A stretch of 57,194 bases of DNA from Isotricha intestinalis (GCA_023807065.1 JAJJLU010003539.1:1-57194); one strand, 5' to 3'. Positions 9,192-19,100 are shown, numbered from the stretch's first letter. A program made the numbers and translations. The notes: a model not told the origin generated them from the letters alone.

Positions 9192-11756
9192 TCAATAAAC
9201 AAATATTTCATTGTCACTCATTCTGGAATATTGATTATAATATTTTTTTTTGAAATTTCTATTTAAAATGAATTTCAAAAGTAAAAGAATTAAGAGAAAA
9301 GTAAAAATGAAAATAAAAGTATTTTTAAAAGAATTTTTTTTTAATTTTCCATCAACAACTTCAATTTCAAAATAAGTAGGTTCATATAAACTTTCAATTC
9401 TTAATCCACCAATTTCTTTTGACAAAACAACAACAGCCATTGAAGTTGAAGTATCATTTTTTTCAATTCTTAATCTATATTCAACTTCTTCATTATTTGA
9501 AACAAATGAATATTTTTGATATTTTAATTTTTCTAATCCATTTATTAACTTTTCAACATAACATCGATTTTTCAAATATTCTAATTTACTTTTATCAAAC
9601 TCTTTAAATACAAGAATTAAATATTCCATATTTTTATGACCTGTTTTTGATGGCTTTTTAAATTTGAAAATTAAATTATACATTTCTTTCTTTATTGTTA
9701 TTTTTTTATCATAATCTTCATAATTAAATTCCTTTTCCTGAGAATAAATATATCTAACCATTCTTTCATTAGTATTTAGAAAACTAATTTTAGGGAAATT
9801 TTCACTATTTTTAATAGGTAAATAATAAAATTTAGTAGAGTCTTCAAAAGAATAAATATCTTTTTTTCCATCTAATTCAATCGAAAATTCAACTTTTTTA
9901 TTTTCACAATTATCAAATTGTAATAAAATATTAAAATTAGGTAAATTCTGTTTTAAAGTAACATTTTGCATTTTAACTGAAATATAATCTTCATCTTCAT
10001 CAAGAGTAATTCTTCTATCATAATAATGATAAATATAAATATCATTATGATTTAATCCAGATAAACTAATATAAAAATGTTTAACAGAAGGATTAGATCT
10101 AATAAATTTATAAGGATTTCTTACATTAATAACAATAGGACTATTTTTAGATAAAACTTTAAAATTAACATAATAAATAGGTGAATAAATATAAGGCATT
10201 ACACCAAATCCCATATAATAATAAATTTCTCTTGGAACATTACTTTGAGTTGATAAAATAACATGAAATTCTTTAAATTCTTTATCATTTGGGATTTTAA
10301 TAAAATAATATGGTTTTTCAGTTGAAGCATAACCTTCCATTTCATTATCTATTATATTATATAGTGATTCATCTGTTTCTGATATTAATTCAGTCCATAC
10401 AAAATGATCTTCTGGATTTGAGATTTTTATTGCATCATCTCTATGTAATGTATCTAATACTTTATATGTGTCTTTTAATCTGTTTTCATTCGATATATTT
10501 CTTGATTTCTTATTTTTAGAATATTTTATTTTTATTGGAGTTAAAGGATCTACTAATTTTAATTTTATTTTTGTGTTATCTTCAAATATTTCTGGATAAT
10601 AACTATCTCGACAATCTAAATAAATATATTGAGTTTCACCTTTTTTTATTAATGGTCTAAAGTTATTTTTATTCATATTTCTTACTGAAATTAATGATGG
10701 AGAATTACATGTAAATTCTAATATAAATTCTTGTTCTTTTAATTCTTTTACTCTATTAAATATATTTCCTTCTATAGAACCAAAAGGAAAATTAACACTA
10801 TTAACTATTGCATTCATACTATTAATAATTTTAGTTTGAACATCACCAAAATTAATTTCAGGAAATAAAAAATAATCATTCATATTTGGAAAAGTTTTAC
10901 CAAAGAAATAATGTTTTTTTTTACAATTATTAATATAAATTTGAAAAGCATTTTTAGTTCCTGATTCTTGAAAATCATGAAAATGCATTTTAACATCTTT
11001 TGTATTTATATGTTTAATTTTAAAAACTGCATCATTTTTACTATAAACAAATATATATATTATTTTATTTTTAGAAGGAATTCTAACATGAGCATATAAA
11101 TAAATTCTAGTTAAAGATTCAGGAATATTTTTAATAATTTTATCTTCATCATAAATAAGAAAATTAGAATCTGAAAATAAAATCATTTTATTGTCTCTAC
11201 GAATTGAAGTTGTATTTATTTGAAAAACATTTGAAACTCCTTTAAAACTATATGAAAAATCACCTCCTAATTTTTGAGGAGTTAATATTTGAAGAAAAGT
11301 TACATTAATATTAATAAATTGATTATTATTTTCATAATTAAAACGAATTGAAATAAATTTTGTTTTTTCATATGTTTTAGTTACTTTTAAATAGGAAATT
11401 TCATCTGTATTTGGATATAAAATTGGTTTAAATGTTCCTGTTTTTTTTTCATTTTTGGATTTTATTTTTTTTATTATTTCTTCAAAATTTCCATCTTCAA
11501 AATATTCAAATTCACATGTTATATTTGATGCATATTGTGATAAAAGATTAAAATGATATGATGAATATATATCTTTTAATAATGATACATCTAAAATTAT
11601 ATAATGTGAATGAAATGTTTTTGGGTCTGATTTAATTGTAAAGTTTAAAGACGTAAATGATTTTTTTAAATCTATTGTTGAAAATGTTTTTACAAATATT
11701 TCTTGACTTGAAATTAATGGGAAAAATGTAAAAAGAAAAATTAAGATTTTTTTCAT
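9192..11756 (-). CDS. large type I membrane or surface protein, unknown family
   Basis: The 854-residue protein begins with a clear signal peptide (MKKILIFLFTFFPLISSQ, cleavage near residue 17). It ends with one membrane segment (FIFIFTFLLILLLLKFIL, about residues 812-830) and a basic cytosolic tail of about 22 residues ending SDNEIFVY. The region between is a long ectodomain rich in alternating strands, with asparagines in N-x-S/T context, scattered cysteines and repeated beta-like segments (FHVILSTQSN, FYISLSG). I recognise no catalytic motif or named domain. The layout suggests a cell-surface or endomembrane glycoprotein with beta-sandwich modules. It is the second gene ending in TGA. It starts head-to-head with the gene at 11857, 100 bases away. 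Confidence 0.7.
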   Translation of the reverse strand: MKKILIFLFTFFPLISSQEIFVKTFSTIDLKKSFTSLNFTIKSDPKTFHSHYIILDVSLLKDIYSSYHFNLLSQYASNITCEFEYFEDGNFEEIIKKIKSKNEKKTGTFKPILYPNTDEISYLKVTKTYEKTKFISIRFNYENNNQFININVTFLQILTPQKLGGDFSYSFKGVSNVFQINTTSIRRDNKMILFSDSNFLIYDEDKIIKNIPESLTRIYLYAHVRIPSKNKIIYIFVYSKNDAVFKIKHINTKDVKMHFHDFQESGTKNAFQIYINNCKKKHYFFGKTFPNMNDYFLFPEINFGDVQTKIINSMNAIVNSVNFPFGSIEGNIFNRVKELKEQEFILEFTCNSPSLISVRNMNKNNFRPLIKKGETQYIYLDCRDSYYPEIFEDNTKIKLKLVDPLTPIKIKYSKNKKSRNISNENRLKDTYKVLDTLHRDDAIKISNPEDHFVWTELISETDESLYNIIDNEMEGYASTEKPYYFIKIPNDKEFKEFHVILSTQSNVPREIYYYMGFGVMPYIYSPIYYVNFKVLSKNSPIVINVRNPYKFIRSNPSVKHFYISLSGLNHNDIYIYHYYDRRITLDEDEDYISVKMQNVTLKQNLPNFNILLQFDNCENKKVEFSIELDGKKDIYSFEDSTKFYYLPIKNSENFPKISFLNTNERMVRYIYSQEKEFNYEDYDKKITIKKEMYNLIFKFKKPSKTGHKNMEYLILVFKEFDKSKLEYLKNRCYVEKLINGLEKLKYQKYSFVSNNEEVEYRLRIEKNDTSTSMAVVVLSKEIGGLRIESLYEPTYFEIEVVDGKLKKNSFKNTFIFIFTFLLILLLLKFILNRNFKKKYYNQYSRMSDNEIFVY

Positions 11757-11856
11757 TTTTATATATTAATTATTATAACACTTCATTTATTTAATTTATA
11801 TGTTGTTAATCATTAATTATGAATTTTTTTTGTTTTTCATTTAATTTTATTTTTAA

Positions 11857-12795
11857 ATGGGAAATTTACAAAGAAATTTTATTAACATTGATAATTTATC
11901 AATTAAAAAACAATTAAAATTTCATATTTGTAATATTATATTATTAAATGATGAAAGATTAGTTATTTCTTCTTATAATCAAGGATTAGCAATTTGTAAA
12001 CAAAATTTTAATAAAGAAGAAGATTTTGATATAATTATTTCAGAAACAAAAGATTCTTCAAATTTATTTTTATTATCAAATAATAAATTAATTGCTTATT
12101 TAAATACATTTTTTATTATTGAAATATTACCTAACAATAATTATAAAATTATATTTGAAAAAAATTTTTCTTTAGAAATAAGAAAAGTTATTGAAATTTC
12201 AAATAATAAAATTATTCTATTATTTAGCAATTATTTATGTGTTGCTTCATATAATAATATAAATTATCATTTTCAAATTGAATTAATGATTAATACTGGT
12301 TTTTTTGGAATTGATAATAAATTTTCTTGTTTTATTACAGAAGAAAAAAATGAAAAATATTTAATTCATGGAAATTATAATAAAATTATTTTTTATTCCC
12401 TAAATGATTTTCAAATAATTAAAAATAGAGAATTACCCAAAAATTATATTTTACATGGATTATTTTTTTTATTGAATAAACAATATTTAATTTATTTAAT
12501 TTCAAATTTTAAAAAAGAAAAGGAAATTATATTTTTAGATATAAAAACAAATGAAATAAAAGAAAAAATCCAATTTGTAAGTCAATTAATATCAGCTCAT
12601 TTAATATTAAATGATAATAGTTTTTTATTAAGTTATATAAAAAATAATAATACACATTTTAAAATATATAATAATAAAAAATTTCATAAAGAAAAAAATA
12701 TAAAAATTAAAGAAATATTTAAATGTATATTATATTCTAAAATAAATAAAAGATTAATTTGTTTATCAGATAATTTTCTATATTATTTAGAATAA
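11857..12795 (+). CDS. hypothetical protein, possible degenerate beta-propeller
   Basis: The 312 residues have no recognised motif. The sequence is a run of short hydrophobic strands spaced about 40 residues apart with turns rich in N, D and K (NIILLNDERLVISSYNQGLAI, KIILLFSNYLCVAS, KYLIHGNYNKIIFYSL, KYLIYLISNF). This rhythm resembles WD40 or other propeller blades without the WD signature. MGN at the start could be N-myristoylated, but the next residues are not a strong site. Codon use matches the neighbours. It faces the histidine acid phosphatase gene tail-to-tail with only 28 bases between the stop codons, so the two transcripts probably overlap. Confidence 0.6.
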   Translation: MGNLQRNFINIDNLSIKKQLKFHICNIILLNDERLVISSYNQGLAICKQNFNKEEDFDIIISETKDSSNLFLLSNNKLIAYLNTFFIIEILPNNNYKIIFEKNFSLEIRKVIEISNNKIILLFSNYLCVASYNNINYHFQIELMINTGFFGIDNKFSCFITEEKNEKYLIHGNYNKIIFYSLNDFQIIKNRELPKNYILHGLFFLLNKQYLIYLISNFKKEKEIIFLDIKTNEIKEKIQFVSQLISAHLILNDNSFLLSYIKNNNTHFKIYNNKKFHKEKNIKIKEIFKCILYSKINKRLICLSDNFLYYLE

Positions 12796-12823
12796 TTTTT
12801 AATTTATAATAAAAAAATTAAAA

Positions 12824-14101
12824 TTATATATCATCATAAATAATTATATCATTTTCACTTTTTGCATTAACACAATCAAGTTTATCAAATTCACTTTCAT
12901 TAATATTATTTTCAATTAATTCTAAAAATTTATCTAAATAAATTTTTCCATTTTCACTTTCATAATTTTCAATTCCATTAAATTTAACATCTAATAAATT
13001 ACCATTAACATAAATTTTAACATAGAAAAAATTTTTTTTATCATCAAAATTTAATTCAAAAATTAAAGAATAAGCATATTCAGGTATTAAAATATTAAAA
13101 TAATCATCATTAAAAATAGAATTATTAATATAAGAATTTAAAGAATCTTTATCAAATAAAATTTCTAATAATCTTACAATAGAAATATCATGAGCAGAAA
13201 AAACAGTAAATTTATTTTTTGAATTATTATTTTCAAATTCTTCTTTTTCTTCTTTAAATTGATTAAAAATAAATTTTAAAAAACCAGTTGAAGCAATTTT
13301 TATATTTTCAGTAATTTTACCTTTATTAGGATAAAAGTAATTTAACATATTTTTTTTCATAATAATTTCAGTGTTAAAAGAAATTGTTTTTAAATTATTT
13401 TTTTGATAATTAAAATGATTTTTATAAACAAAATATAAATCAGATAATAATCTTAATTCATGTTCAATAGAAATATCAGAAAAATGATTTAAAGTAATAT
13501 TTAAATATTTACTTAAATCATTAATAGCATTATTAATTTCATTATTTGAAATATCGAAATTTTTTTCTTTATTATTATCTTCAATATCTTCATCTAAAAT
13601 TTTTCCATTATATAAACAATAACCAGAAGAAATAATATGATTTTTTTTTAAATTTAAAACATTTAATTCAATTAATTTTTGATTATCAAAAAATTCTTTT
13701 TCATAAAAAAAAGGAACAGTATCACTTGAAATTAAATTTAAATAATCATTTTGATATTTTATAGATATTAAATTTTCAGGATATAAACCATTAATAAAAC
13801 CTTCAGAACTAAAAATAGATCTTTGAGTTTCTGAAGAATATATTTTAAATTGATTTGAGTCATAATTATATTTTAAAAAATTATTTTCTTCAATATATTT
13901 TTTCCTTATTGATTCACCTAAATTTTTTAATTGATTTAAACCATGAGGTGTTAAATTCATTATTCTACCATAAAATTTGTCTATTAAATCATTTTTAAAA
14001 TGACGTGATGTTCTCATTCCTATTCTATTGATTTCTATTACACTTAAAATTTTTGAATGGATTATTATTGGGAAAATCAGAAAAACGATTATTTTATTCA
14101 T
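12824..14101 (-). CDS. histidine acid phosphatase homolog with altered catalytic motif
   Basis: The 425-residue secreted or lumenal protein has a signal peptide (about residues 1-16) followed by the N-terminal histidine-phosphatase core. The usual RHGxR reads R26-I27-G28-M29-R30: the phosphorylated histidine is isoleucine (ATA). The context is otherwise normal for lysosomal-type acid phosphatases (NRIGMRTSRHF, FYGRIMNLTPHGLNQLKNLG). The second catalytic pair is kept as H304-D305 in FSAHDIS, as is the R of FKIYSSETQRSIFSS. Family members hydrolyse phosphomonoesters through a phosphohistidine, so this protein should be inactive or act by another mechanism. A decoy or binding role is possible. 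The frame is intact, so it is not a decaying gene. Confidence 0.82.
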   Translation of the reverse strand: MNKIIVFLIFPIIIHSKILSVIEINRIGMRTSRHFKNDLIDKFYGRIMNLTPHGLNQLKNLGESIRKKYIEENNFLKYNYDSNQFKIYSSETQRSIFSSEGFINGLYPENLISIKYQNDYLNLISSDTVPFFYEKEFFDNQKLIELNVLNLKKNHIISSGYCLYNGKILDEDIEDNNKEKNFDISNNEINNAINDLSKYLNITLNHFSDISIEHELRLLSDLYFVYKNHFNYQKNNLKTISFNTEIIMKKNMLNYFYPNKGKITENIKIASTGFLKFIFNQFKEEKEEFENNNSKNKFTVFSAHDISIVRLLEILFDKDSLNSYINNSIFNDDYFNILIPEYAYSLIFELNFDDKKNFFYVKIYVNGNLLDVKFNGIENYESENGKIYLDKFLELIENNINESEFDKLDCVNAKSENDIIIYDDI

Positions 14102-14243
14102 TTTTTTTAATTAAATAATTAATTTTTTTTTATTTATTTATTTTGTTTTTTCATAATTTTTTTTTTGGGAAATTTAAAATTATAATTTAATTAAAAGTTT
14201 TTAATATTTTTTTTTAAAATTTAAAAATAATTATTATTAATTT

Positions 14244-16430
14244 TTATTCCTTAATTGTAATTTCAATAATATTATCTTCTAACATTTCTTTCTGACAAAT
14301 TGGACATTTATTTTCACAACTTTCTTTACATTTCTTACATAAAAAGTGAATTTTATTATCATGAATTACTTTATCAGCATAAAAAACTTTATCTTTAGGT
14401 AATTTTTTACAATTTAAACAAGAAAAATGTTGAATAGTTTTTTTTAAAACATCATATTTCTTTATTAGATTTTTTAATTCAATTTCTTTAAGGTCGATTT
14501 TTTTTTTCTTTTTACTTAATCTATTATATTCATCATTATTATGAATTCCATAACAAGTTTCAATAAATTCACATTCACCATTTTCATTTCTATTTCTAAC
14601 ACAAATAACAATTTTTCTGAAATTTTCACTATGATAATAAAATTCATATTTTGAATGACAAAAATGACAATAGTTTTGATAAGGACAATTTTCAGGATAA
14701 TATTTTCCATTCATTAAAACTTTTTCACATATATCTCCACAATATCTAAATAATTTTGGAGGTCTTCTTTTTTCTGATTTATCATGGTAAAAATAACATA
14801 AATGATAATCTTTTTCACATTGATCAAATTCATTATTACATTCTAATACTTTAAATGTATCTAAATTAAAATCTGATTCTAATATATTATCAAAATTATA
14901 ACATTCATCATATGGTTTTATTTTTTTTTTAAATTTCTTTTCAAATATACACATTAATTCAATTAAATTTTTATCAATGTAATTATATATTAATCTAAAA
15001 TCATTATCAAAATTATGGGAATTAAAACATAATTCTATATTTGAATTATTTGGACAATCTTTTTTTGTGCATTTTTTAGTTTTATATATTAAAGAATGAA
15101 AATAAATTTCATTATATGTATGAGAATAATAACATTTTTCTTTTTCTTTTTCATCCCTATGTTGTTTTGTACATTTTATTGGAATGTAATTATATATTCC
15201 ATCTTCATTTTTTAATAATTTTCTTCTTCTTTCTTCTTCTTTTTCATAAAAGAATGAATCTGGTAAATTATTTAATATATTTAATTTTTGCTTTTCTTCT
15301 ATACTATATACTTTATAATATAATAAAATTTCTTTATGTGTTTGATTTAAGTATTTTAAATTTATTTCTTCAAAAATATTTAATTCAAAATTATCTAAAA
15401 ATGGTTTCAAATGTAATTTTTTTTTGTAATGATTTTCTGTTTTTTTTATCAAACTATAACTTGATATATCATTCATTGATTCAAATATTGTTTGTGATGT
15501 TTTTTCTGATATTTCAAGTAAAATATTTCCTATTTCATTTTCTGTTAATTCAGAATATGTTTTTTCTATTTGAAATACTATATCTTTGTATTCTGCTAAT
15601 ATATTTTTTAATCTTGGATTTATTTCATTTTCTTTTTTTTCATTATTATTATTTCCTGAATTATAATAATTAGTTCCATCATCTATATGAAAATTATCAT
15701 AATTAAAGTTTTGATTCATATTATTTCTATAATTATTTCTATTTGGGAATCTACCACCTCTTCTTCCTCTATAATTAAAATCTATATTATCTCTATTATT
15801 ATATCTTCTTTGTCCTCTCCCACCGAACCTATCATTATAATTATTATTATTTCTAAAACCAAAATTTCTATTATTATTTCCAAAACCTGTGCTTCTCATA
15901 TTATCATTATTTCCAAAACCTGTGCTTCTCATATTCTCATTGTTTCCAAAACCTGTGCTTCTCATATTATCATTGTTTCCAAAACCTGTGCTTCTCATAT
16001 TATCATTATTTCCAAAACCTGTGCTCCTCATATTATCATTATTTCCAAAACCTGTATTTCTATTACTTCCAAATCCCGTATTTCTCATATTATCATTATT
16101 TCCAAAACCTGAATTTATCATTCCTCTTGGTCTTCCTGTTCCTTTTCTTTGATGAGAATCATTGAAACTACTATTTCTTTCATTTTCTTTATTTTTTATA
16201 TTAATCTCACTGTCAAATTCTTTTTCAATTGTTTTGTCATTATTTTCACCAAAGCCTTTATTTCTATTCACTGAATTTAGATTACTGTTTTTTATTTCAT
16301 TTGTTGTATTTATTTCTGATAATTCTATATTTTCTCTCTTTTTTTGATGTTCTAAATTTTTTTCATATGATTCTTCATTTTTTTTAATATCTTCTGATTC
16401 AGACGAAGAACTTAATTTATCATCACTCAT
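14244..16430 (-). CDS. Unkempt-like CCCH zinc-finger/RING protein with N-terminal FG repeats
   Basis: The 728-residue protein has three parts. The N-terminal 270 residues are disordered and rich in S, E, N and G, with a tandem TGFGNNDNMRS repeat block (about residues 105-185) and an RGG-like stretch. The middle (about 410-645) holds several CCCH-like fingers in the arrangement of Unkempt: a C..H pair followed by HSLIYKTKKCTKKDC, a FYHDKSEKRRPPKLFRYC segment, a CPYQNYCHFCHSKYEFYYH finger and a final CVRNRNENGECEFIETC. The C-terminus (about 670-720) has a RING-like set CxxC...CxxC...CENKCPIC. Unkempt proteins bind UA-rich mRNA and repress translation, and the RING suggests ubiquitin-ligase ability. 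The FG/RGG N-terminus is not part of the animal protein as I know it. Head-to-head with 16532. Confidence 0.75.
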   Translation of the reverse strand: MSDDKLSSSSESEDIKKNEESYEKNLEHQKKRENIELSEINTTNEIKNSNLNSVNRNKGFGENNDKTIEKEFDSEINIKNKENERNSSFNDSHQRKGTGRPRGMINSGFGNNDNMRNTGFGSNRNTGFGNNDNMRSTGFGNNDNMRSTGFGNNDNMRSTGFGNNENMRSTGFGNNDNMRSTGFGNNNRNFGFRNNNNYNDRFGGRGQRRYNNRDNIDFNYRGRRGGRFPNRNNYRNNMNQNFNYDNFHIDDGTNYYNSGNNNNEKKENEINPRLKNILAEYKDIVFQIEKTYSELTENEIGNILLEISEKTSQTIFESMNDISSYSLIKKTENHYKKKLHLKPFLDNFELNIFEEINLKYLNQTHKEILLYYKVYSIEEKQKLNILNNLPDSFFYEKEEERRRKLLKNEDGIYNYIPIKCTKQHRDEKEKEKCYYSHTYNEIYFHSLIYKTKKCTKKDCPNNSNIELCFNSHNFDNDFRLIYNYIDKNLIELMCIFEKKFKKKIKPYDECYNFDNILESDFNLDTFKVLECNNEFDQCEKDYHLCYFYHDKSEKRRPPKLFRYCGDICEKVLMNGKYYPENCPYQNYCHFCHSKYEFYYHSENFRKIVICVRNRNENGECEFIETCYGIHNNDEYNRLSKKKKKIDLKEIELKNLIKKYDVLKKTIQHFSCLNCKKLPKDKVFYADKVIHDNKIHFLCKKCKESCENKCPICQKEMLEDNIIEITIKE
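15878..16116 (-). repeat. 33-base coding tandem repeat (TGFGNN[D/E]NMRS)
   Basis: This 33-base unit, in frame in the Unkempt-like gene, encodes an 11-residue unit. Five near-identical full copies occur, flanked by shorter or diverged copies (TGFGSNRN, SGFGNNDNMRN, TGFGNNNRN). Copies differ by single bases (D to E in one), so the array expanded recently. The same repeats make the plus strand look open, but that frame is a shadow. Confidence 0.9.
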
Positions 16431-16531
16431 TTTTTAAATATTTTTAAAGTTTTGAACCATATAAATAAAAAAAGTAGAAAAAAAATATTAATTTAAAATT
16501 ATTTTCAAAAAAAAAAAAATAAATAAAAAGA

Positions 16532-17127
16532 ATGAGTAATAATCAATTAATAAATCAATCTCCGTTATTTGATTTATCTCATGTAGATTTTTTTAATCTT
16601 CAAATAAAATCAGATAATAAAGAATGGGAGAATTTTTTTGAAGAAATGTTACTTTTTCAATATTATAATTTTAGAAATAGTCATATAAATAATAATATAG
16701 ATGCAATGTTATATTTTTTACATTTAGTAGAAGGGAAATTTATGTATAATAAAAATATAAATTTTTTTTTAGAATTTTAAAAGCAGATATAATATTAAAT
16801 CAAATATCAAAGATGAAAAATAATTTAAAAAGTAATAATTTACCAGAATTAGATAAAGAATATATTAGTTTTATTAATGTTTCTAAATTTTTAATAGTTT
16901 ATTTAACTCAATTTTTAAGTGAAAAAGGAGTTGTTTTAGATAAGGAAAAATTAAAAAAATTTTATGAAGTTGATACTGAACTTGATAATAAAGAAAGTAA
17001 AAATATTTCTGATTCTATTATTAATTATGATACTATTAGAAAAAATATTGACTTTCATAAAAAAATTGATATTCCTTCTATGGTTGCTTTATTTCCTAAT
17101 AATTCTGAAAGTTGTTTTATTTTTTAA
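16532..17127 (+). CDS. hypothetical protein, two exons
   Basis: Two adjacent ORFs are one gene. Exon 1 is 16532-16743 and exon 2 is 16773-17127, joined across a 29-base GT...AG intron. The junction codon is AT|A, and the frame then reads IILKADIILNQISKMKNNL without a stop into the downstream ORF. The joined protein has 188 residues (567 coding bases including the stop). It has no recognised domain; it is mostly helical, with hydrophobic helices (MLLFQYYNFR, FLIVYLTQFLSEKG) and a C-terminal NNSESCFIF. Without splicing the first ORF would be only 82 residues and the second would lack a leader. It starts head-to-head with the Unkempt-like gene 101 bases away. Confidence 0.7.
16744..16772 (+). 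other. 29-base spliceosomal intron
   Basis: It begins GTATAATAAA and ends TTTTTTTTAG. Its length is not a multiple of three and it contains in-frame stops; removal restores one 188-residue frame. The T-run before AG resembles a tiny polypyrimidine tract. The length equals that of the intron at 37481-37509. Confidence 0.75.
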
Positions 17128-17305
17128 ATATTTTTTTTTAAAAAATCAATTTTTGATTTTTATTAACACTTTATTTTTTTAATTTTTTATAATGTAATTA
17201 TAATTAAAATAATGAAACTTTATGATTAAAAAAATTATATATCTAAATAATACAATTTATATGTAATAGTAAAATAAGAAATCAAATGAAATTTACAATT
17301 ACATT

Positions 17306-17944
17306 TTAAATATATTCTCCAATTTTAATATCATTAATTTGAACATTTTCAAAATTCCATTTTAAATTTTTAATTTTTTGTTTGACAATAACATTAAAAA
17401 AATGTAAATCTTCAGGATTTTCAATTTTTCCTATATTATCTTTAAAAGAATTAGAAGCCAAAGTTGAACAACCTTTTGATAAAGTATCACAAGATAAAAA
17501 AATTCTTTTAATTTTATTAATTTTCAATTTTGGTTTTTTTTCAGAATATATAAGATTTATTTTTTCTTCTTCAAAATCCTCTTTATTAATAATACTATTA
17601 ATATTTGAATTTGAATTAGTATTCAAATATTTATTTCTACTTGAAATTATACCTTTTTCAATTGATTTTCTATATTTTATATTATTATTACTATAATTTT
17701 CAATATTATTTACATTTAAATTTTTATTCGAAAGAGAAGAAATTTTATTTTTTTCAAATAATTGTAATATTGAATTTTTATGACTTTTTTCTTTATTTAA
17801 AATAGGCATTAAATTATTTTCACTGTTATTAGATATATAATTAAGTTGAAATTTATTTTTCTTTAATTTTCTTAAACAATTTAATGCTCTATTATATATT
17901 AATTTTTTATCTGATGTTTCATTCTCTTTTATATTTCCAATCAT
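17306..17944 (-). CDS. hypothetical protein
   Basis: The 212 residues are rich in N, K, S and I. The N-terminal 130 residues look disordered (runs such as NNIENYSNNNIK). The C-terminal third is more ordered and less repetitive (KIKRIFLSCDTLSKG, ENPEDLHFFNVIVKQKIKNLKWNFENV). I recognise no family and see no signal peptide or membrane segment. It is likely real: the frame is long, composition matches neighbours, and it sits tail-to-tail with the spliced gene ending at 17127. Confidence 0.55.
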   Translation of the reverse strand: MIGNIKENETSDKKLIYNRALNCLRKLKKNKFQLNYISNNSENNLMPILNKEKSHKNSILQLFEKNKISSLSNKNLNVNNIENYSNNNIKYRKSIEKGIISSRNKYLNTNSNSNINSIINKEDFEEEKINLIYSEKKPKLKINKIKRIFLSCDTLSKGCSTLASNSFKDNIGKIENPEDLHFFNVIVKQKIKNLKWNFENVQINDIKIGEYI

Positions 17945-18425
17945 TTTTTCACTATTATAAAAAAACTTAATATAAAAACTTTTTAATTATAAAAGAAAAA
18001 TTAATTTTAAATTATTTATTTATTAAAAAATATATTTTTTCAAATTTGTGAAAATATTTATACAGTATATTTAGTTGATATTCATTCTTTAACAAATAAA
18101 TGAAAATTATTGTATATTTATATCAAAATTTATTTTTCTTTTCAGATAAAATATTAATTTAAATAATTTCTTTTTGGAATGTTCTTTTGAGGAATATATT
18201 TCTTTGAGAAATGCTGAAGATTATTTTAATTGCTTTTTTTTAGTTATAACATTAATTTTATTTAATTCAACATTTTTATTGATGGTTATTATTTCAAAAT
18301 TATACTACTTTAAATTTAGATTTTCATTATTAATATAATACACTTTTTTAAATTCAATTTATTAATTAATTGTTTTTATTTTATAATTTATTATTTTTTT
18401 AATTAATTATTTCAAATTGTATATT
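17945..18425. other. intergenic region, 481 bases, with an ATG-poor open stretch
   Basis: Most of this is A/T filler. On the plus strand, codons from about 18159 to 18338 stay open, with a hydrophobic stretch (FNCFFLVITLILFN) ending in TAA. There is no good start or acceptor that reaches it, so I do not call a gene. No RNA gene or repeat was seen. Confidence 0.35.
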
Positions 18426-19100
18426 TTATTTCCCTTTTCTTTTTTTCTTAGGAAGATTAATATTATTATTGTTATCATTTTGACTTTGAATTTTATTATC
18501 ATTGAATTTATCGAATATTTTTTTTTTATTTAAATAAGAATTAGAATTTCCATAATCAATAGAATTATCTAATTCTTTCCAAGTTTCTCTTAATTCTTTT
18601 AAAGCATCTTTAAAGTTAGGTTCAACAATTTTTTTTTCAATAATATCATTCATATCTCTATAAAATAAAACATTTAATTTTTTTTCATGATTAAAAATAA
18701 TTTTAACAAATTTTTCATTTTTTAAGAAATCTAAATCTTTTTCAATTCCTTTATAAGCAGTTTTTAATTGATGATCTTCTAATAAACCTAATTCTCTTTT
18801 TTCTTTAATTAAAGATTTTAATTCTTCAATATTTTTTATATCATAAATACTTTTTAATTCAAATAATTCTTTTTTATCATTATATTTTAATTTTTGAGAT
18901 TCATTTACATATTTAACAAAATTAGTGTCCAATTGAACTTTTAAATAATCTTGAATCTCCTTTTTTGAAGCTTGTCTATTATGAATTTCACAATAGAAAA
19001 TTATTGAATTTAACATTGCTTGAAAGTCATTTACTGGTCTTTGTTGAATAATTTGCTCTTTTGGTACTATTGATTCTATTAATTTTTTGTCATCATTCAT
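18426..19100 (-). CDS. GTF2E2: transcription initiation factor TFIIE subunit beta
   Basis: This 224-residue protein matches TFIIE-beta along its core. Two winged-helix domains are visible: the first about residues 25-85 (ASKKEIQDYLKVQLDTNFVKYV, then FELKSIYDIKN) and the second about 86-150 (IEELKSLIKEKRELGLLEDHQLKTAYKGIEKDLDFL), followed by VKIIFNHEKKLNVLFYRD, equivalent to the conserved KKILFFND strand of human TFIIE-beta. The C-terminus holds LRETWKELD and a basic KKKRKGK tail suited to DNA contact and nuclear import. TFIIE recruits and stimulates TFIIH at RNA polymerase II promoters. Length is a little shorter than in animals. It lies 89 bases downstream of the DDX54-like gene end. Confidence 0.85.
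   Translation of the reverse strand: MNDDKKLIESIVPKEQIIQQRPVNDFQAMLNSIIFYCEIHNRQASKKEIQDYLKVQLDTNFVKYVNESQKLKYNDKKELFELKSIYDIKNIEELKSLIKEKRELGLLEDHQLKTAYKGIEKDLDFLKNEKFVKIIFNHEKKLNVLFYRDMNDIIEKKIVEPNFKDALKELRETWKELDNSIDYGNSNSYLNKKKIFDKFNDNKIQSQNDNNNNINLPKKKRKGK

Noticed and set aside
11857..12795. WD40-repeat protein call
   Set aside because: Strand rhythm is propeller-like, but no WD or GH dipeptides are present, so only a tentative description is given.
15687..16152. Two plus-strand ORFs with repeats such as SKTCASH or LFPKPVLL
   Set aside because: They are shadows of the minus-strand FG repeat of the Unkempt-like gene; codon pattern and repeats come from that strand.
18100..18338. Possible small membrane gene (FNCFFLVITLILFN) with a 34-base intron after MKII
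   Set aside because: Splicing at 18112-18145 leads at once to an in-frame TAA, and no other start or acceptor reaches the open stretch.
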